From: Clavelina lepadiformis
Lineage: Eukaryota > Chordata > Ascidiacea > Aplousobranchia > Clavelinidae
NCBI RefSeq assembly: GCF_947623445.1
Contig: NC_135240.1
Location: 21,824,001-21,888,000, forward strand
DNA length: 64,000 nucleotides
Reading direction: 5' to 3'
Shown here: one piece after another, positions 40,101 to 50,215 of the stretch
How the letters are laid out: each line of letters opens with the position of its first letter
Numbering within the stretch: position 1 is the first letter of the stretch
Program-made: the position numbers and the translations under genes
The notes under the pieces: model-generated
Database searches by the model: none
What the model saw: the letters and a program-made list of their open reading frames with translations, nothing else
Told to the model about the DNA's origin: nothing

Positions 40101-41296
40101 TTGTGTTAGCTACAATGATAAGTATAAGGAAGTATCATTTATAAGCCTAACTTCTATCTATCAAATGTACTGTGGAGTGCAATCATTATCATGCCACGCT
40201 GTCATAAAAATTTAACAATTGGATTGTGATAACATAAAAACCCATTGTGAGTTCTAGCCAAATATTTCAAAGAATACGTCAAGGAAAACAAAATGTTTTA
40301 TAAGGATAGAAATCATATTACCATATTCTTTGCGTAGTCGTGCCATGAACTTTTTTGGCTGGAGCACTCCACATTTTTTCTTTTGATTGGCAATACTATA
40401 AAAAAGGTCACACAAGCAGGCCAACAGGCTGTCCTTTTTGCCATTCGCACTGTGCTTGCCATTCTGCTGAAGACGATATTGTAAAACTTGTTCACGAAAT
40501 GGTGGGCAGAAAAATAAAGCTTGAAGGATGGAGTTGCAATAGCATGTATTGCCAAACTGTACAAAAAATGATGAAGTATCTGAGAATATGTTTACCTAAA
40601 ACACTAGTGAAATTTGATGAGAACCGAATTAAAATATTAACCAAAATGCATACTCGTATAGCTATAAATTACTCATGTAATTTAAACTGCATTAAAACGG
40701 CAATTTTCCATGTAAATCTTGATGACGATTACAAACAACAAAATAATAAATCATACATTGTGCAATCCAAAATATCTTTCATTCGGAGGAAACTGATCTG
40801 GGCCTATTTCTTTCATGAGTGCAGCTGAAGCGTTTGCTCCCTGTTATACACAGTAAACATATTAACTTTTATGGCACAAGTATATATAAATTTCTGTTAT
40901 AAATTTAAGTAGACTGTGTTAGTAACTATAATCCATTAAATAATTTAGTGGATTACTGCAAAATGTAAATGACCACACTATAACTTAACATCAATAAATA
41001 TGTACAATTGAGCAATATCTACTTTACTAGAAAAAATGATACTTTCAGATCATTTATTCGATCAATAATTTCTTAACCAAACAAGACAGTTATAATCTAT
41101 ACTCAATTTAATCATAATTCCTTTATAACTAAATAAAAGCTTTACATAAAAATTTCTAACAAAAATTAACATCGTGCTTTCTTCTTTCCCTGCTGCCTAC
41201 TTTAAACAATACAACAGGCCGATAAATAGTTTATAATGAAAAAGTTTCAAATTTGTTTAAAAGTTTTACCATAATATTAGGCAAGCACCCCTTCAT
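31150..41296 (-). CDS. Ubiquitin carboxyl-terminal hydrolase of the USP12/USP46 group
   Basis: Cysteine protease that removes ubiquitin; relatives act with WDR48/UAF1-type WD40 cofactors. Exons on - in reading order: 41270-41296 (tentative, MKGCLPNIM), 40757-40840, 40322-40556, 35893-36551, 33550-33626, 31775-31858, 31425-31622, 31150-31324. All phases agree, giving about 512 aa. Landmarks: GANASA and [11 protein letters not shown]; Cys box FGNTCYCNS (Cys about 42); [26 protein letters not shown]; zinc-knuckle pairs CLTC and [22 protein letters not shown]; His box [14 protein letters not shown] (His about 461); WLLFDDD; end [13 protein letters not shown]. Vertebrate members have about 370 residues. 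The extra length is a roughly 150-residue Ser/Asn-rich insert in the 659-nt exon. The last four exons are duplicated at 18966-21439. The first exon was chosen because ATG and donor phase fit the conserved MG(A/T)NAS start. Confidence 0.92.
31859..33549. other. USP intron inside duplication copy 2
   Basis: Intronic sequence nearly identical to 19675-21362 in copy 1. It contains no recognisable gene; a short direct repeat aaaattagaaaatagatag occurs twice near 33310-33350. Confidence 0.5.
33710..35892. other. Unique part of a USP intron
   Basis: This is outside the duplication. It holds a short sequence at 34468-34490 resembling the Penelope-element tail and small caatacaat/gatgg repeats at 34490-34600. 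No gene is seen. Confidence 0.5.
34468..34490 (-). repeat. Short Penelope-tail-like fragment
   Basis: The - strand sequence atggggtaacgaaacgttgg matches the motif after the GIY-YIG region of the two Penelope fragments. Too short to classify further. Confidence 0.4.
36625..36860 (+). repeat. Probable tRNA-derived SINE
   Basis: The start resembles pol III promoter boxes (gtagagtggttagagg as an A box, gttcacaataacccgg as a degraded B box). A cttgggcaagggactaac block of the kind found in many animal SINE bodies follows. It lies in a USP intron. Ends were not defined, and no second copy was seen in the window. Confidence 0.4.
36901..37610 (+). repeat. Diverged relative of the TAGGG/ATCCGGATA hAT-like element
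   Basis: Starts tagggttgaactatgtgg and ends near gataaccgaactaacctt. It shares ggttagctaagacag-like, atccggatatatc and ccgaactaacc blocks with 29618-30130. No target duplication could be confirmed. Confidence 0.55.
37611..40321. other. USP intron, no further gene recognised
   Basis: AT-rich intronic sequence between the SINE/hAT-like repeats and the Cys-box exon. Short open frames on either strand carry no recognised domain. Confidence 0.5.
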
Positions 41297-41775
41297 GAAC
41301 TATCTTGCGGGATGAAACAGATCAGTTCTTGAACAACTTACCTTAAATCATAGAATTTAAAAGCAAATAACATACACTGAAAAACAAACATTTGGCAGCA
41401 CTAAATACATAATTAGATTGAAAGAGTGGCATCAAGGCACATGTCCGACTTTTTAAACACACAACAATTTATATATAATAAACAAACATATAAATAAAAC
41501 ATGTTTGTTTATCAGAACAGAATCAGAGCAAAAGTTAGTGTTCCTTTTTCTTTGGAAACATCGGTTTGCGCTGGTGTGCAAATACCGCTTTAGAAATAAA
41601 ATCTCGGGTGTGCTCTTGCTATACTCTGCAGTCTGGAGCTTATAAATGAATTCACTCAGACGCTTTTTTGAACGATTTGCACGTATATAATTGTTATCTT
41701 TTGAAGTTGTTGCACTAAGGATTTTTCATTCTAAAAACAGTAGACATTTTAAACTGCCTAGCAAAGCAAATCCTG

Positions 41776-41914
41776 TCAGGATATCGCTTTGACACCTATC
41801 GGTAAGCCTAGCCTTAGACCCTTTTTGAAAAGATCTTTGGTGCGTAAATATCCTAAGATTGCACTCACAAGCTCCTTCTGTCCGTCATACAGCCTGTCTT
41901 CTAGCCTATAAAAC
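41776..41914 (-). CDS. Possible terminal exon of an unidentified gene
   Basis: A strong acceptor (ttatttattacag on -) opens a frame that is the only one of three without an early stop. It encodes about 45 residues starting FYRLEDRLYDGQKELVSAIL, with LRTKDLFKKG further on, and ends at TGA (41776-41778). Charge and composition look like a real protein, but I do not recognise the family and could not place an upstream exon. A GT-AG interval of only 43 nt at 41915-41957 is possible. It lies 480 bp upstream of the putative USP start on the same strand. It could also be chance. Confidence 0.3.
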
Positions 41915-41974
41915 CTGTAATAAATAATGGAAAAATCAAAAAGCACAGAAAACGTACTCTACTGCCGTAACGCT

Positions 41975-42110
41975 TAGCCTATGTAGGCCCTAGGCTATAT
42001 CAGTAGGCTATCGGTATATATCAATATAGGCCTAGGCCTTCTGGCCTCGGCGAACGCATGTCAGTAGCGTTAGGCTAGCTAGACCTAGCTAGCAGAGCCA
42101 CGAATCACGA
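41975..42110. repeat. Local cluster of TAGGCCTA/TAGGCTA motifs
   Basis: Many overlapping taggcct, aggcta and ctagctag words occur within about 130 bp. This is low-complexity palindromic sequence that is likely noncoding. Confidence 0.6.
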
Positions 42111-42298
42111 TTAATTAAAAGCATATTAAATTGAGCTGGCTAAGTTAATATTTACCCAGCAAGAATTTATGCTATTAATCTCATGCAAACCGCAAATCTC
42201 ATGCAAACCGCCCTTGTAAATACAGCGCCCTTGCCGGACTAGGCTATATGCTGCACCGGGACCACTGCACGGACAACACTAATTTACAGAATCAGCAA

Positions 42299-42685
42299 AC
42301 TGAGGAAACTGAGGAACGCGAGTACGCGACACTAATTTACGTTAAGTGAGGAAATACGGATAAACGTCAACCCTAATATATGGAAAGTATGAAATCACGG
42401 AATAATTTTTCTATGTTTGTAGTGATGCAATTCACAAATATACATGGTATTATTTAGCTTAGCCTCTTAACTACAAAAATATTTCTGCAGCAATGCGTTT
42501 GGAACTTCCTAAATTTTTTGGAAAAGGTTTCTGTTGGTGATTTAGTTGTTGTAGTTTTGACGGAATGAGGAAACTGAGGAACGTGACATTAATTTACGGA
42601 GTGTGAGAAATTACGGAATAACTTTTCTCTGTTTGTAGTAATACAATTCGCAAATATACTTTGTATTATTTAGTGTTAAAGGTTA
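42299..42685 (+). repeat. Two diverged direct repeats spaced about 264 bp
   Basis: The segment starting actgaggaaactgaggaacg and running through ctaatttacg, ttttctntgtttgtagt, gcaaatata and gtattatttag occurs at about 42299-42462 and again at about 42563-42681. Confidence 0.75.
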
Positions 42686-43477
42686 TAACTTCATAAAAAG
42701 TCTTTTGTCACAATTAATCTGGAACTATTTAACCATATCAAAAAGATATTTGCCAGTAAAATGATTTCTATAGTAGTTTATTACGCCTACATGTATATAT
42801 AGCAATTTTTAAAGAAATTCTGAGACGACTGTATAACATACTTTTATGTCAAATGTCCCATAATTTTATGGAAAATCTACTCCAATAAAAGTAAAACATT
42901 TTAAACTACTAAAGTAAGAAGTAAAAAATGACTTTATGCTAATTAAATGGACTGCATTAAAATGTAAAGTCAAACAAATAAAAGTATTTTAATTGTTTTT
43001 CAAACTACACTAATTTTAATCATATTAATTAAATTATTTGTTTTTTATTATTTTTATATTTATCATCAAACTTAACCTTGTAAGGAAAAAACAGCAAATC
43101 TTTAACGTAAAAGAACTGTTTAAATTTGTGTAGTTTTAGAAAAGATATTTAAAATGCTGTGTTCTCTTTGTAATTGCACCTAAAGACTGCAAATATATTC
43201 TACTGTAAAAACCTTTCTATTACCCCCCCATTATTATTGGGAGCCGTTTGTATAAAACTAATTTTTTACCAGAACACACTTTCCTAAGCCAACATATGTC
43301 AAATCAAAAGTTAAATCAAACTGATTTAGTTATATTCGAAATATTTATTACGGATTTTAAAAAATCGCCCTAATCTAAAATAAATCTTTCCGATATACCG
43401 GTAATTAAATCAACGATATAAAGAACATGATGGGAAACTACCTCCTCCTCGTTTGTTTCTTTTTTATGAAAAGAGAT

Positions 43478-43567
43478 AATGCGTAAAACTTTTCGCCCGC
43501 GTCACGCATGGTTGCGTACACTTACTCACTCACACTACGCCAGTCGTGGCGAAAAGTTTTACGCATT
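43478..43567. promoter_or_regulatory. Perfect 20-bp inverted repeat upstream of the C2H2 ORF
   Basis: Arms aatgcgtaaaacttttcgcc (43478-43497) and its exact reverse complement (43548-43567) enclose 50 bp, about 100 bp before the start codon at 43667 and 40 bp inside the left TIR. It may be a subterminal transposase-binding repeat or a regulatory hairpin. The role is inferred. Confidence 0.7.
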
Positions 43568-43666
43568 TGCATGGTTCGTTAACTTCGTTTATCGATTACT
43601 AAGAAGTGAGGTTGCTGTTTACGTTGTTTTGACGATTCAAACGTGTGTAGCCTATCAGTTGCCAAC

Positions 43667-44023
43667 ATGTCGTCTGCACCAGCACTTACTGCTGTATATT
43701 TAATTGAAATCGTTGTCGACGATGAAGAGTGTATAATCAAGCCTGTATCATCTTCTGCTTTGCAAGCTAATGATCTCTTTCAGTAAGTTAAGAATTAAGA
43801 TAGGCTGAGGCTAAGAGACCTTTTAAGTATATGGTGCTTATAGCTTTATATGATTTAGAAACTCTCTCACACACCAGGAAAATAGAAGGTTGGATGCATT
43901 TAATGAGTTTACTTAAATTGCATGTTACTGGTTAGGTGTAAATACTGTGATGAAAAATTTAAAAGTCAGCGAGGTTTTGAAGTTCATCAAAAGGTCAAGC
44001 ATCGTGGACTCGTGGTTATTTAG
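43667..44023 (+). CDS. Short single C2H2 zinc-finger ORF inside the transposon
   Basis: Two exons, 43667-43782 and 43936-44023, join in phase (CA|G) to about 67 residues. The N-terminal half (MSSAPALTAVYLIEIVVDDE, then CIIKP) is acidic and hydrophobic. The C-terminal half is one finger, CKYCDEKFKSQRGFEVHQKV followed by KH, with spacing C-x2-C-x12-H-x4-H. The TAG stop (44021-44023) is immediately followed by GTAAGT, so exon 2 may be an internal exon whose last codon is a stop. The next open + exon (44130-44396) has an incompatible phase. It may be a DNA-binding accessory protein of the element or the start of a degraded second gene. No close family is recognised beyond the finger. Confidence 0.5.
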
Positions 44024-44129
44024 GTAAGTCCTGCTGCCTTAAGGTTTTGTATATTTTTATAAGTTTACATGTTTAGCAGGATAAATTTGCGTGTATGCCA
44101 AATACAGGATTTTTCACAAGCTAACATTT

Positions 44130-44396
44130 TTTTAAGGCCTTTCCTCTGAGAAGTGTTCTTGCAAAACAATTAAAAGTATGTGGGTTGAGGTATGTGAATC
44201 ACCAGATGATTTGACGACAGAAGCCATTGATTACTTTATGAACATTTTCGCCACCAAACCAAATGGATCTGAGTTGTTGACAACGTTTAGTATAGATGGC
44301 ATATCTAGAATTCTTAATATTTTTGGCCCGAATGCAGATCGATGCAAATCACTTGAAGCCACAAGAAAAATGTTTGATCTTTTTCTCAGGTATATA
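44130..44396 (+). CDS. Open + strand exon of unknown gene inside the transposon
   Basis: The segment lies between an acceptor (tttttttaag) and a donor (tctcag|gtatat) and is open in one frame throughout: LSSEKCSCKTIKSMWVEVCE, then AIDYFMNIFATKPNGSELL, TFSIDGISRILNIFG and EATRKMFDLFLR. Its phase does not fit exon 2 of the zinc-finger ORF. It could be an exon of a longer + gene whose neighbours are lost, or antisense chance. No domain is recognised. Confidence 0.35.
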
Positions 44397-44492
44397 TTTT
44401 TATGATTCAGCTTAACATTTAATGTGATAAGATATTAATGTTGTATTATACTGATATTGAATGGTGTGGTAATATGTTCCAACTTTCTGAAA

Positions 44493-47204
44493 TCAATTGC
44501 AATAAGTTGTAGTTGTTAACAAGTTGTTCATTTCTTGAAACATTTTTCTGTTGGTGCCCATCCCATCAGCAATAATGCATATCACAGTTATTCCACAACA
44601 TTGCAATGCAGCAATTGCTTCCCAAACAATGCTAGTCAGCTGATAAGATTTCAAACTTTTTGTAGCAAAGAACGCCACCGGACGTGAAAAATTGGTCATT
44701 ATTGATCGAATATAAAGCTGAAGAGCATGTGTTGCAACGTCGGGAAATGCTGTAGAAACAGTTCTTTCTTCACCAATATCAACAAAACCAACTATTTTAT
44801 CTTGAGAAAAGTTATAAACTAAATTTTCTTTCACTGCAACAACAATAAAGTAAAATGTATCATTATAAAAATTCCTCTGTTTGAAGATAAAGATATCACA
44901 ACCATCCATACTATGTTAAGTCTGAATTACACCTCCGCAATACCTTTCATTTCATCTACAGACAATGCAACAAACTTCTCATGTTTCTGTAACTATGTTG
45001 ACCTCAATTTTATCTCTTGCAGCACTTCATGTATTAGGCCAGGTTTAGTCTTATAAACCTTTCTGAAAGCAAAAAAGTTTTGATTTTAGTTGGCAGGTAA
45101 GTTGCACTGAATTGACATTGTTAGCCTAAACATATTACTTTGTACACTTGCAAGTGCACTGAGCTTGAGCTAACTGCAAAAGCACTTCCAACAGCTTGGC
45201 ACTGATTTCTTACTTGCTATCATGATAACTACATTATAACTGGTAGATCTAATGATGTAATCATTGTTAAACCTGTAATCATTTAGTGTTCTCAAGCTGG
45301 GAAGACGCAGAATTTTACTTTCGCGTAACTCTTGGTATGCTATTCTGCTCTTGCAAGCAAGATTTAAACAAAACCTGCAAGTGGTATTAAAAAATAAAAG
45401 CCTTTTGTTTATGAAAGCAAAAAAGTTCCTAATGCTTACTTAAATGTATCCACTGAAATTACAATCATTAGATTTCAAAAGATATGGAAAAGTTAAAATC
45501 AGTGAAGGATTATGACAAGAACAAAGGTTAACGGTATATATTAAATTTTAAGATATCGTATCCACCTTATAACAGCAGGATGATAGCGTTCACCACATTT
45601 TTTACTCGTTTGAAGTTTGCACTGTTCTTCCCGCATTAAAGCATGAAACTCATCAACCGATCCAATTTGCAATGCTGTAATAATATGAAGCAAACCGATT
45701 AACAAGCAAAATTTAAAATGGTCCAGAGTACGGCAATTTTTTCCCATTCCAATGGTTGAAAGTATGCCTTTCTTACCCTAGAGTAAGATATATGCCTTTG
45801 AAATGGGGAAAATTTTACTTCGGCACAAGTATGGTTTGTGAACTCCATTCGTCTATTTTTCCGCCCATTGAAATGGACCTGCTTTCAGCAATGGGGTTTC
45901 CCACAAACCATATTTCTGCCGAAGTAAACATCTCCCCATTCCAATTGCATATATCTTAATCTAGGGTAAGAAAGGCATACTTCCTGCCATTCGAATGGGA
46001 AAATATTACCACATTTTCACCCATTTTAATGGGCAGACAAATCGGGTGTAAATTCAATGAAATACCAGTAGCTAACAGAAAGCAACTTACCAGATATCAT
46101 TAAATAGTTTAAATCCTGGGCCATCAATGCATCAACGCTTACATGATCTTCAGATGTCAGCAGTTTCTTCACTTGATTTCTCAGCTCTTCAATTCTGAGG
46201 GTTTTATATGAAATTTATCATCTTTATCTAAACTTGTACACTTTCCCACATTGAAGTTAGTGCGGCAAATAACCAAAAGTTATACTAAAATAAACGACAA
46301 TAAACCGCAAATAAATGTAAGCTGATACAGGTTTGAAAAGAAATGTTTACCAGAAAATACCACAACATTGATATTCAACATCAACATGACAACTTTCATA
46401 ACCTAGTAGTATATACCCAAATCATAAGTAACATACTTCTTATCTTTCATCTGAATTGTAGCAGCTAAACGACTTGGTACTGATCTCTCAACACAAATCC
46501 TTTTTAATGGTAAATCTTGAACTGCTTCTTTGTAATTTGCTCTTTTGGAAAACTTTTTAGCATATGCTAGTACACTACATCTACACTCTGTGCAAACTGC
46601 TTTTTCCTCAGCTTTCATATCAAAGACAGCAATTAAACATTTCAAAGATCTAAAAACAAATGCCCATGTCAGTTTTACTTTGTCAGTGGAGTCGATGAAC
46701 ACTTGCACCTGATCAACTAGCAGAAACTGTCATAAATTTATAAGCTTTAAAATAAATTAGAAGGCTGAAAAGTACAATTACTGCAAGGTTCTAATTACAA
46801 TTGTACCTGAAAGCAATATTCTTTACTGTTGGAAGCCGACAATTGTCCACACTGAATGGACTTGCTGACTTTGTTACAACATGAGGAACAATGGAATTAT
46901 CTTGATTACTTTTATCACAACCTGAACATATCACTAGACTTTCAACAGTAGACAGCATTTGACAAACAGTCATACTTTTCAAATCAAACTTTCTTTCTGT
47001 AAATGTGACAATCCATCCATAGTAAATAACAACAACATCTAAATTTTCATTGACAGCCACCAAATATTTCACTTGATCATATTGTTCCTTGAGTTCAAAC
47101 TCAACATAATTGCCTTTGTCATTACAGAGCCATGGTTTTCTTAAATAATTCTTTACTTGTTGTCTAATATCCATTAAGCATGTGGAATAAACTTTGGAGG
47201 GCAA
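44493..47204 (-). pseudogene. P-element/THAP9-like transposase, seven exons, one internal stop
   Basis: On - the exons 46807-47204, 46437-46649, 46091-46194, 45566-45674, 45273-45374, 44944-45062 and 44493-44833 join with every phase in agreement. They encode, in order: LRKPWLCNDKGNYVEFELKE; a cysteine-rich block (VCTECRC) and RICVERSVPSRL; a short coiled-coil-like stretch (IEELRNQVKKLL); GERYHPAVIRFCLNLACKSR and SKILRLPSLRTLNDYR; FVALSVDEMKVKENLVY; and VGFVDIG with CIIADGMGTNRKMF. The last parts match the RNase-H-like core of P-type transposases, with D in VDEM and ADG. One TAG (44993-44995) interrupts exon 6, and the C-terminal catalytic half is absent. An N-terminal THAP domain is not visible; the gypsy fragment begins 11 bp upstream of this start. 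Confidence 0.8.
45736..46004. mobile_element. Fold-back MITE with CCCATTnnAATGG palindromes
   Basis: Long inverted arms are seen: agtatgcctttcttacccta near 45762 and its near-complement ending at about 45982. The similarity runs further in both directions, through ccattccaatgg outside and acttcggca...atggtttgtg inside. Arms are over 100 bp with some mismatches. It lies in intron 3 of the transposase gene. Confidence 0.85.
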
Positions 47205-47214
47205 TGTTTGGATT

Positions 47215-48157
47215 AAACGATTTGGAGAACCGTAAAACTGCTTTTATCCTCCTACAAAACCTCAGAAGAACATTGGGAACGTGTTCTCTCTCAAGCTCTA
47301 CACGGAATTAGGTCGTTGTTGTGTACGGCCACTAATGAAACTCCACATGAAAGAATGTTTTCTTTTCCAAGACGGGCAACTCTGGGAAACTCGATGCCTA
47401 CGTGGTTGCTAAATCAAGGAACCGTACTGCTACGTCGATTCGTGCGAAACAAAGGCGATCCAGTCTGCGATCCTGTTGAATTAATGATGGTGAACCCCAC
47501 CTTTGCTCGAGTTAGATATCCAAATGGAAGGGAGAGTACGGTATCAACTTCCGACCTTGCGCCTTAACCACAAGTAAACCCGGCTGACGATGACGTTGAG
47601 GAAGCCGCGACGTCGAATGTGACTTCACCATTACGTCAACCGGAATTACGTTTGCTTATAGGCACTAGTGACAATGTGCGAACAGTAACTGACGTTCAAA
47701 ACGATGGACACCAGGAAACGTCTTCCGTGGAGGCTGATTCACAAACCCCGAGTATCAGGCGCTCCACGAGAGAGAGAAGACCTCCACAAAGATATGGCGA
47801 ATGGACTTTGTAGTTTTTCAAACATTGTAATTACTTTATAATTATTTAACCGGGGGAGAATGTGGTGACATTCCGTCGGTGAAATTCCTTCGTTTACACT
47901 AGTTTGCTTTGCGCTTAATCACGCCTCCTTAATTGCTTCTCCGCCTTATATGTGCTGGTCCCATCGATAGAACGTCATTCCAGTAGTAAGCGCAGTGTCG
48001 GTGGGTCGGCTGTTCAATAGTATGAGTTCAGATATATAAGTGTTATATATCTTTCATGTTTTGCCTAACTGATTCTATTTGTTTTTAGGACTGTTCGGTT
48101 TTGTTTTAATAAAACCTAAGTTACTTGAATTAGTGTTTGAGTTTCGAGGTCATAACA
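47215..48157 (+). mobile_element. Ty3/gypsy LTR retrotransposon fragment (fossil)
   Basis: A 5'-truncated remnant of about 0.94 kb. It covers the C-terminal end of the integrase region of pol (ALHGIRSLLCTATNETPHER, LLRRFVRNKGDP, RESTVSTSDLAP), a polypurine tract (cgggggagaa, 47851-47860) and one 3' LTR (47861-48157, TGT...ACA ends, with an aataaaacc poly(A)-signal-like block). The 5' LTR and the rest of the element are missing, so no target duplication can be found and the copy cannot be active. It is nested in the DNA transposon and is younger than that insertion. Confidence 0.85.
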
Positions 48158-48289
48158 AAGTCCAAGGTTCAACCAAAGTCAAACTTGTCAAACGGATGTG
48201 TCCGCACTGAAGCGTAACGAGGGCGAAATAAAAACGGTACTTCCCCTAGCAGTTTCCTATCATGTTCTTTATATCGTTGATTAAATCGT

Positions 48290-49715
48290 CCTGATTTAAT
48301 CCAAACAAAAATGTTCAAATTTTGCATTGAAGCGTGACCATTTTTCGATTTAGCGCTCAAGCGTTCAATGTTGCAAAAATTGGGTAAATCCAATGCATGA
48401 ACAGGGTTAAGAAATTGTAAGGGTTTGTTTTGTCACTGAAATCTAGGTTACTTGTACCCAAAGAGATTTAAACACTTTAAACTTTAAACACAAACAACAG
48501 ATTTACCTAACTGAGCGGAAAATACGGTTTGTCAAGATTTTAAAATATTGTATCGGATTTTTAGGCATGTGTTGGCCGACTTTCTTTGGGTAAGTTTATT
48601 AAGTAAGATCAGTCTAGCCTGTTTTTAGTGAATTTTCTAGTGTAATAGGCTATGCATAAAGTGCCATTATGGTAATTGTGCGGAGCAAATGTTCTGATGC
48701 TAACAGTTATAGCACAATAAAAAACATGCTCATAACAATCAGGCTAATGAATGGGAAAAAGTGGCAAAGCCCAATAGCTTAAAACATGCTAGATATAGAA
48801 ATAATAGGCCTACATAATTTGTGCTATAAAATAGTAGGTTAGCATGGCCAGTAAACCCACAAAATAGTTAAGTTGATAAATTTAACAAATATACACAAAA
48901 TATTACAAATAAAATGAAAAAAGTATTGGGAAATGTGGAGAACATGCTCACTAACATTAAATACACTGAATCACTGATATTGACAATCAAAATAGATTAT
49001 ACGAAGTATTGTAGTTTGAATATCTTTAAGTTCACAAATGGATGTTTAAATAATAAACTAAGGAACCAAGGCCTGATTGGTGAGAAATCAGCATCTAGTT
49101 TGATTCGTGCAGAAAAATTTCTCAGTCCGAGGATAAACAATGCAATACCACAAAGTTGTATATCTAATTTAGGTAGCGGTGTCTATAATTCACTTTACAT
49201 AGTTCAAGCAAGCAAACAAAGAAAAATCAAAAATGAGTTGTCTAACAACTACAGTAAAACCAGCTACATTACTGAGATTACAATCAATATATATGTGAGT
49301 GTTACCTAATTCTATGGATATCTACATGTTGCTATCACCATATCAAACTTTCCTTCAAAAACATGGTACACCATTATAACAAGAAACTTTCCAAATCAGA
49401 TCACGTACTGCACTTTTTTTTACAAACACACTTATATTTTAACCTGAAATTATGTTGCATGCCATTCAAATTTTGTCGGCCAAAATATTGCTTTTAAAAC
49501 CAGAAGTTTCTCGCAGGTGCGCAGTCGGACCTTGCTGATTTATTTCATGGAATATGCAGCATAACTGCAAATTTTCTCTGAAGAATTGGCACGTAAACCA
49601 AACTTTTGCACCAGACATATTATAGAAACCTTTCAGTAAGGATTTAAGCATATACCTAGTGCTCACACTCTTGTCACATAATGTTGACAGTATTACAGTG
49701 ATATTTTCACGTTTC
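48290..49715. other. Intergenic stretch, no gene supported
   Basis: AT-rich sequence right of the transposon. One 131-codon open frame (48914-49309) has no recognisable domain or splice context and is low in complexity. Confidence 0.4.
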
Positions 49716-49723
49716 ATTAATAC

Positions 49724-50207
49724 CATAGGTGGGCAGTACTATATTACCGAATTACTGTACCGCGATACTTTTTCTGTTCCAATGTTGGTACCGTCGGTAC
49801 TTTTGAAAAAAGTCCTGAATCGTTGTACCGAATTACGTTTTCAAGAAATTTCAGTTGGTCCCATTACTCCGAACTTTTCACGTGATAATTTCAAAATTTT
49901 GACCAGTATATTTTCAAAAATACATATCTATTAATCCTTAATACTAATTTTAACATCTGTTGATTTTTTTAAATTTAGAAATGTCAAGTAAAATTGCAAG
50001 CGATTAACGTCACATATGTTTTGACCTGAAGTAACCTTTACCGGGGGCATACTGGCAGCAAACATAGCATTTGCAGCAGCATCTTTTACACAAAAAAGTA
50101 CCAGCACCGAGTACCGACAAAGTACCAAACTACTTTTTTAAAATAGGACCGAATACCGGAACGGTCAATACATTTTTTACCTTCAAAGTACCGACCGCCC
50201 ACCTCTG
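49724..50207 (+). mobile_element. hAT-type MITE copy C (GTACCG-rich family), 484 bp
   Basis: Ends cataggtgggcagta and ccgcccacctctg are inverted. The flanks ATTAATAC (49716-49723) and ATTAATAT (50208-50215) are an 8-bp target duplication with one change. The interior aligns along its length with copies B and D. Confidence 0.9.
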
Positions 50208-50215
50208 ATTAATAT

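Larger units (their letters stand above)
43410..48280. mobile_element. 4.9-kb DNA transposon with 30-bp TIRs, P/THAP9-like transposase
   Basis: The left end (43410-43439) and the reverse complement of the right end (48251-48280) are identical for 30 bp except one G/A difference: TCAACGATATAAAGAACATG, then ATRGGAAACT. The sequence TTAAA flanks both sides (43405-43409 and 48281-48285), so the target may be TTAA-like. Inside are a - strand transposase gene of the P-element RNase-H type (44493-47204), a + strand C2H2 ORF (43667-44023), an open + exon (44130-44396), a fold-back MITE and a nested gypsy fragment. The TIRs and the transposase inside them support one element. The right part was modified by the gypsy insertion. 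Confidence 0.8.

Noticed and set aside
40355-40828. 157-codon open frame on + with many cysteines
   Set aside because: It is the antisense shadow of two USP12/46 exons on - (40322-40556 and 40757-40840), which carry the conserved Cys box and N-terminal motifs.
43410-48280. Simple reading as an 8-bp-duplication P element
   Set aside because: The 8-mers outside the TIRs do not match; only TTAAA is shared, so a classical P-type insertion signature is not supported here.
48914-49309. 131-codon open frame on +
   Set aside because: Asn/Ile/Ser-rich, no domain, no upstream signals; typical of AT-rich noncoding DNA.
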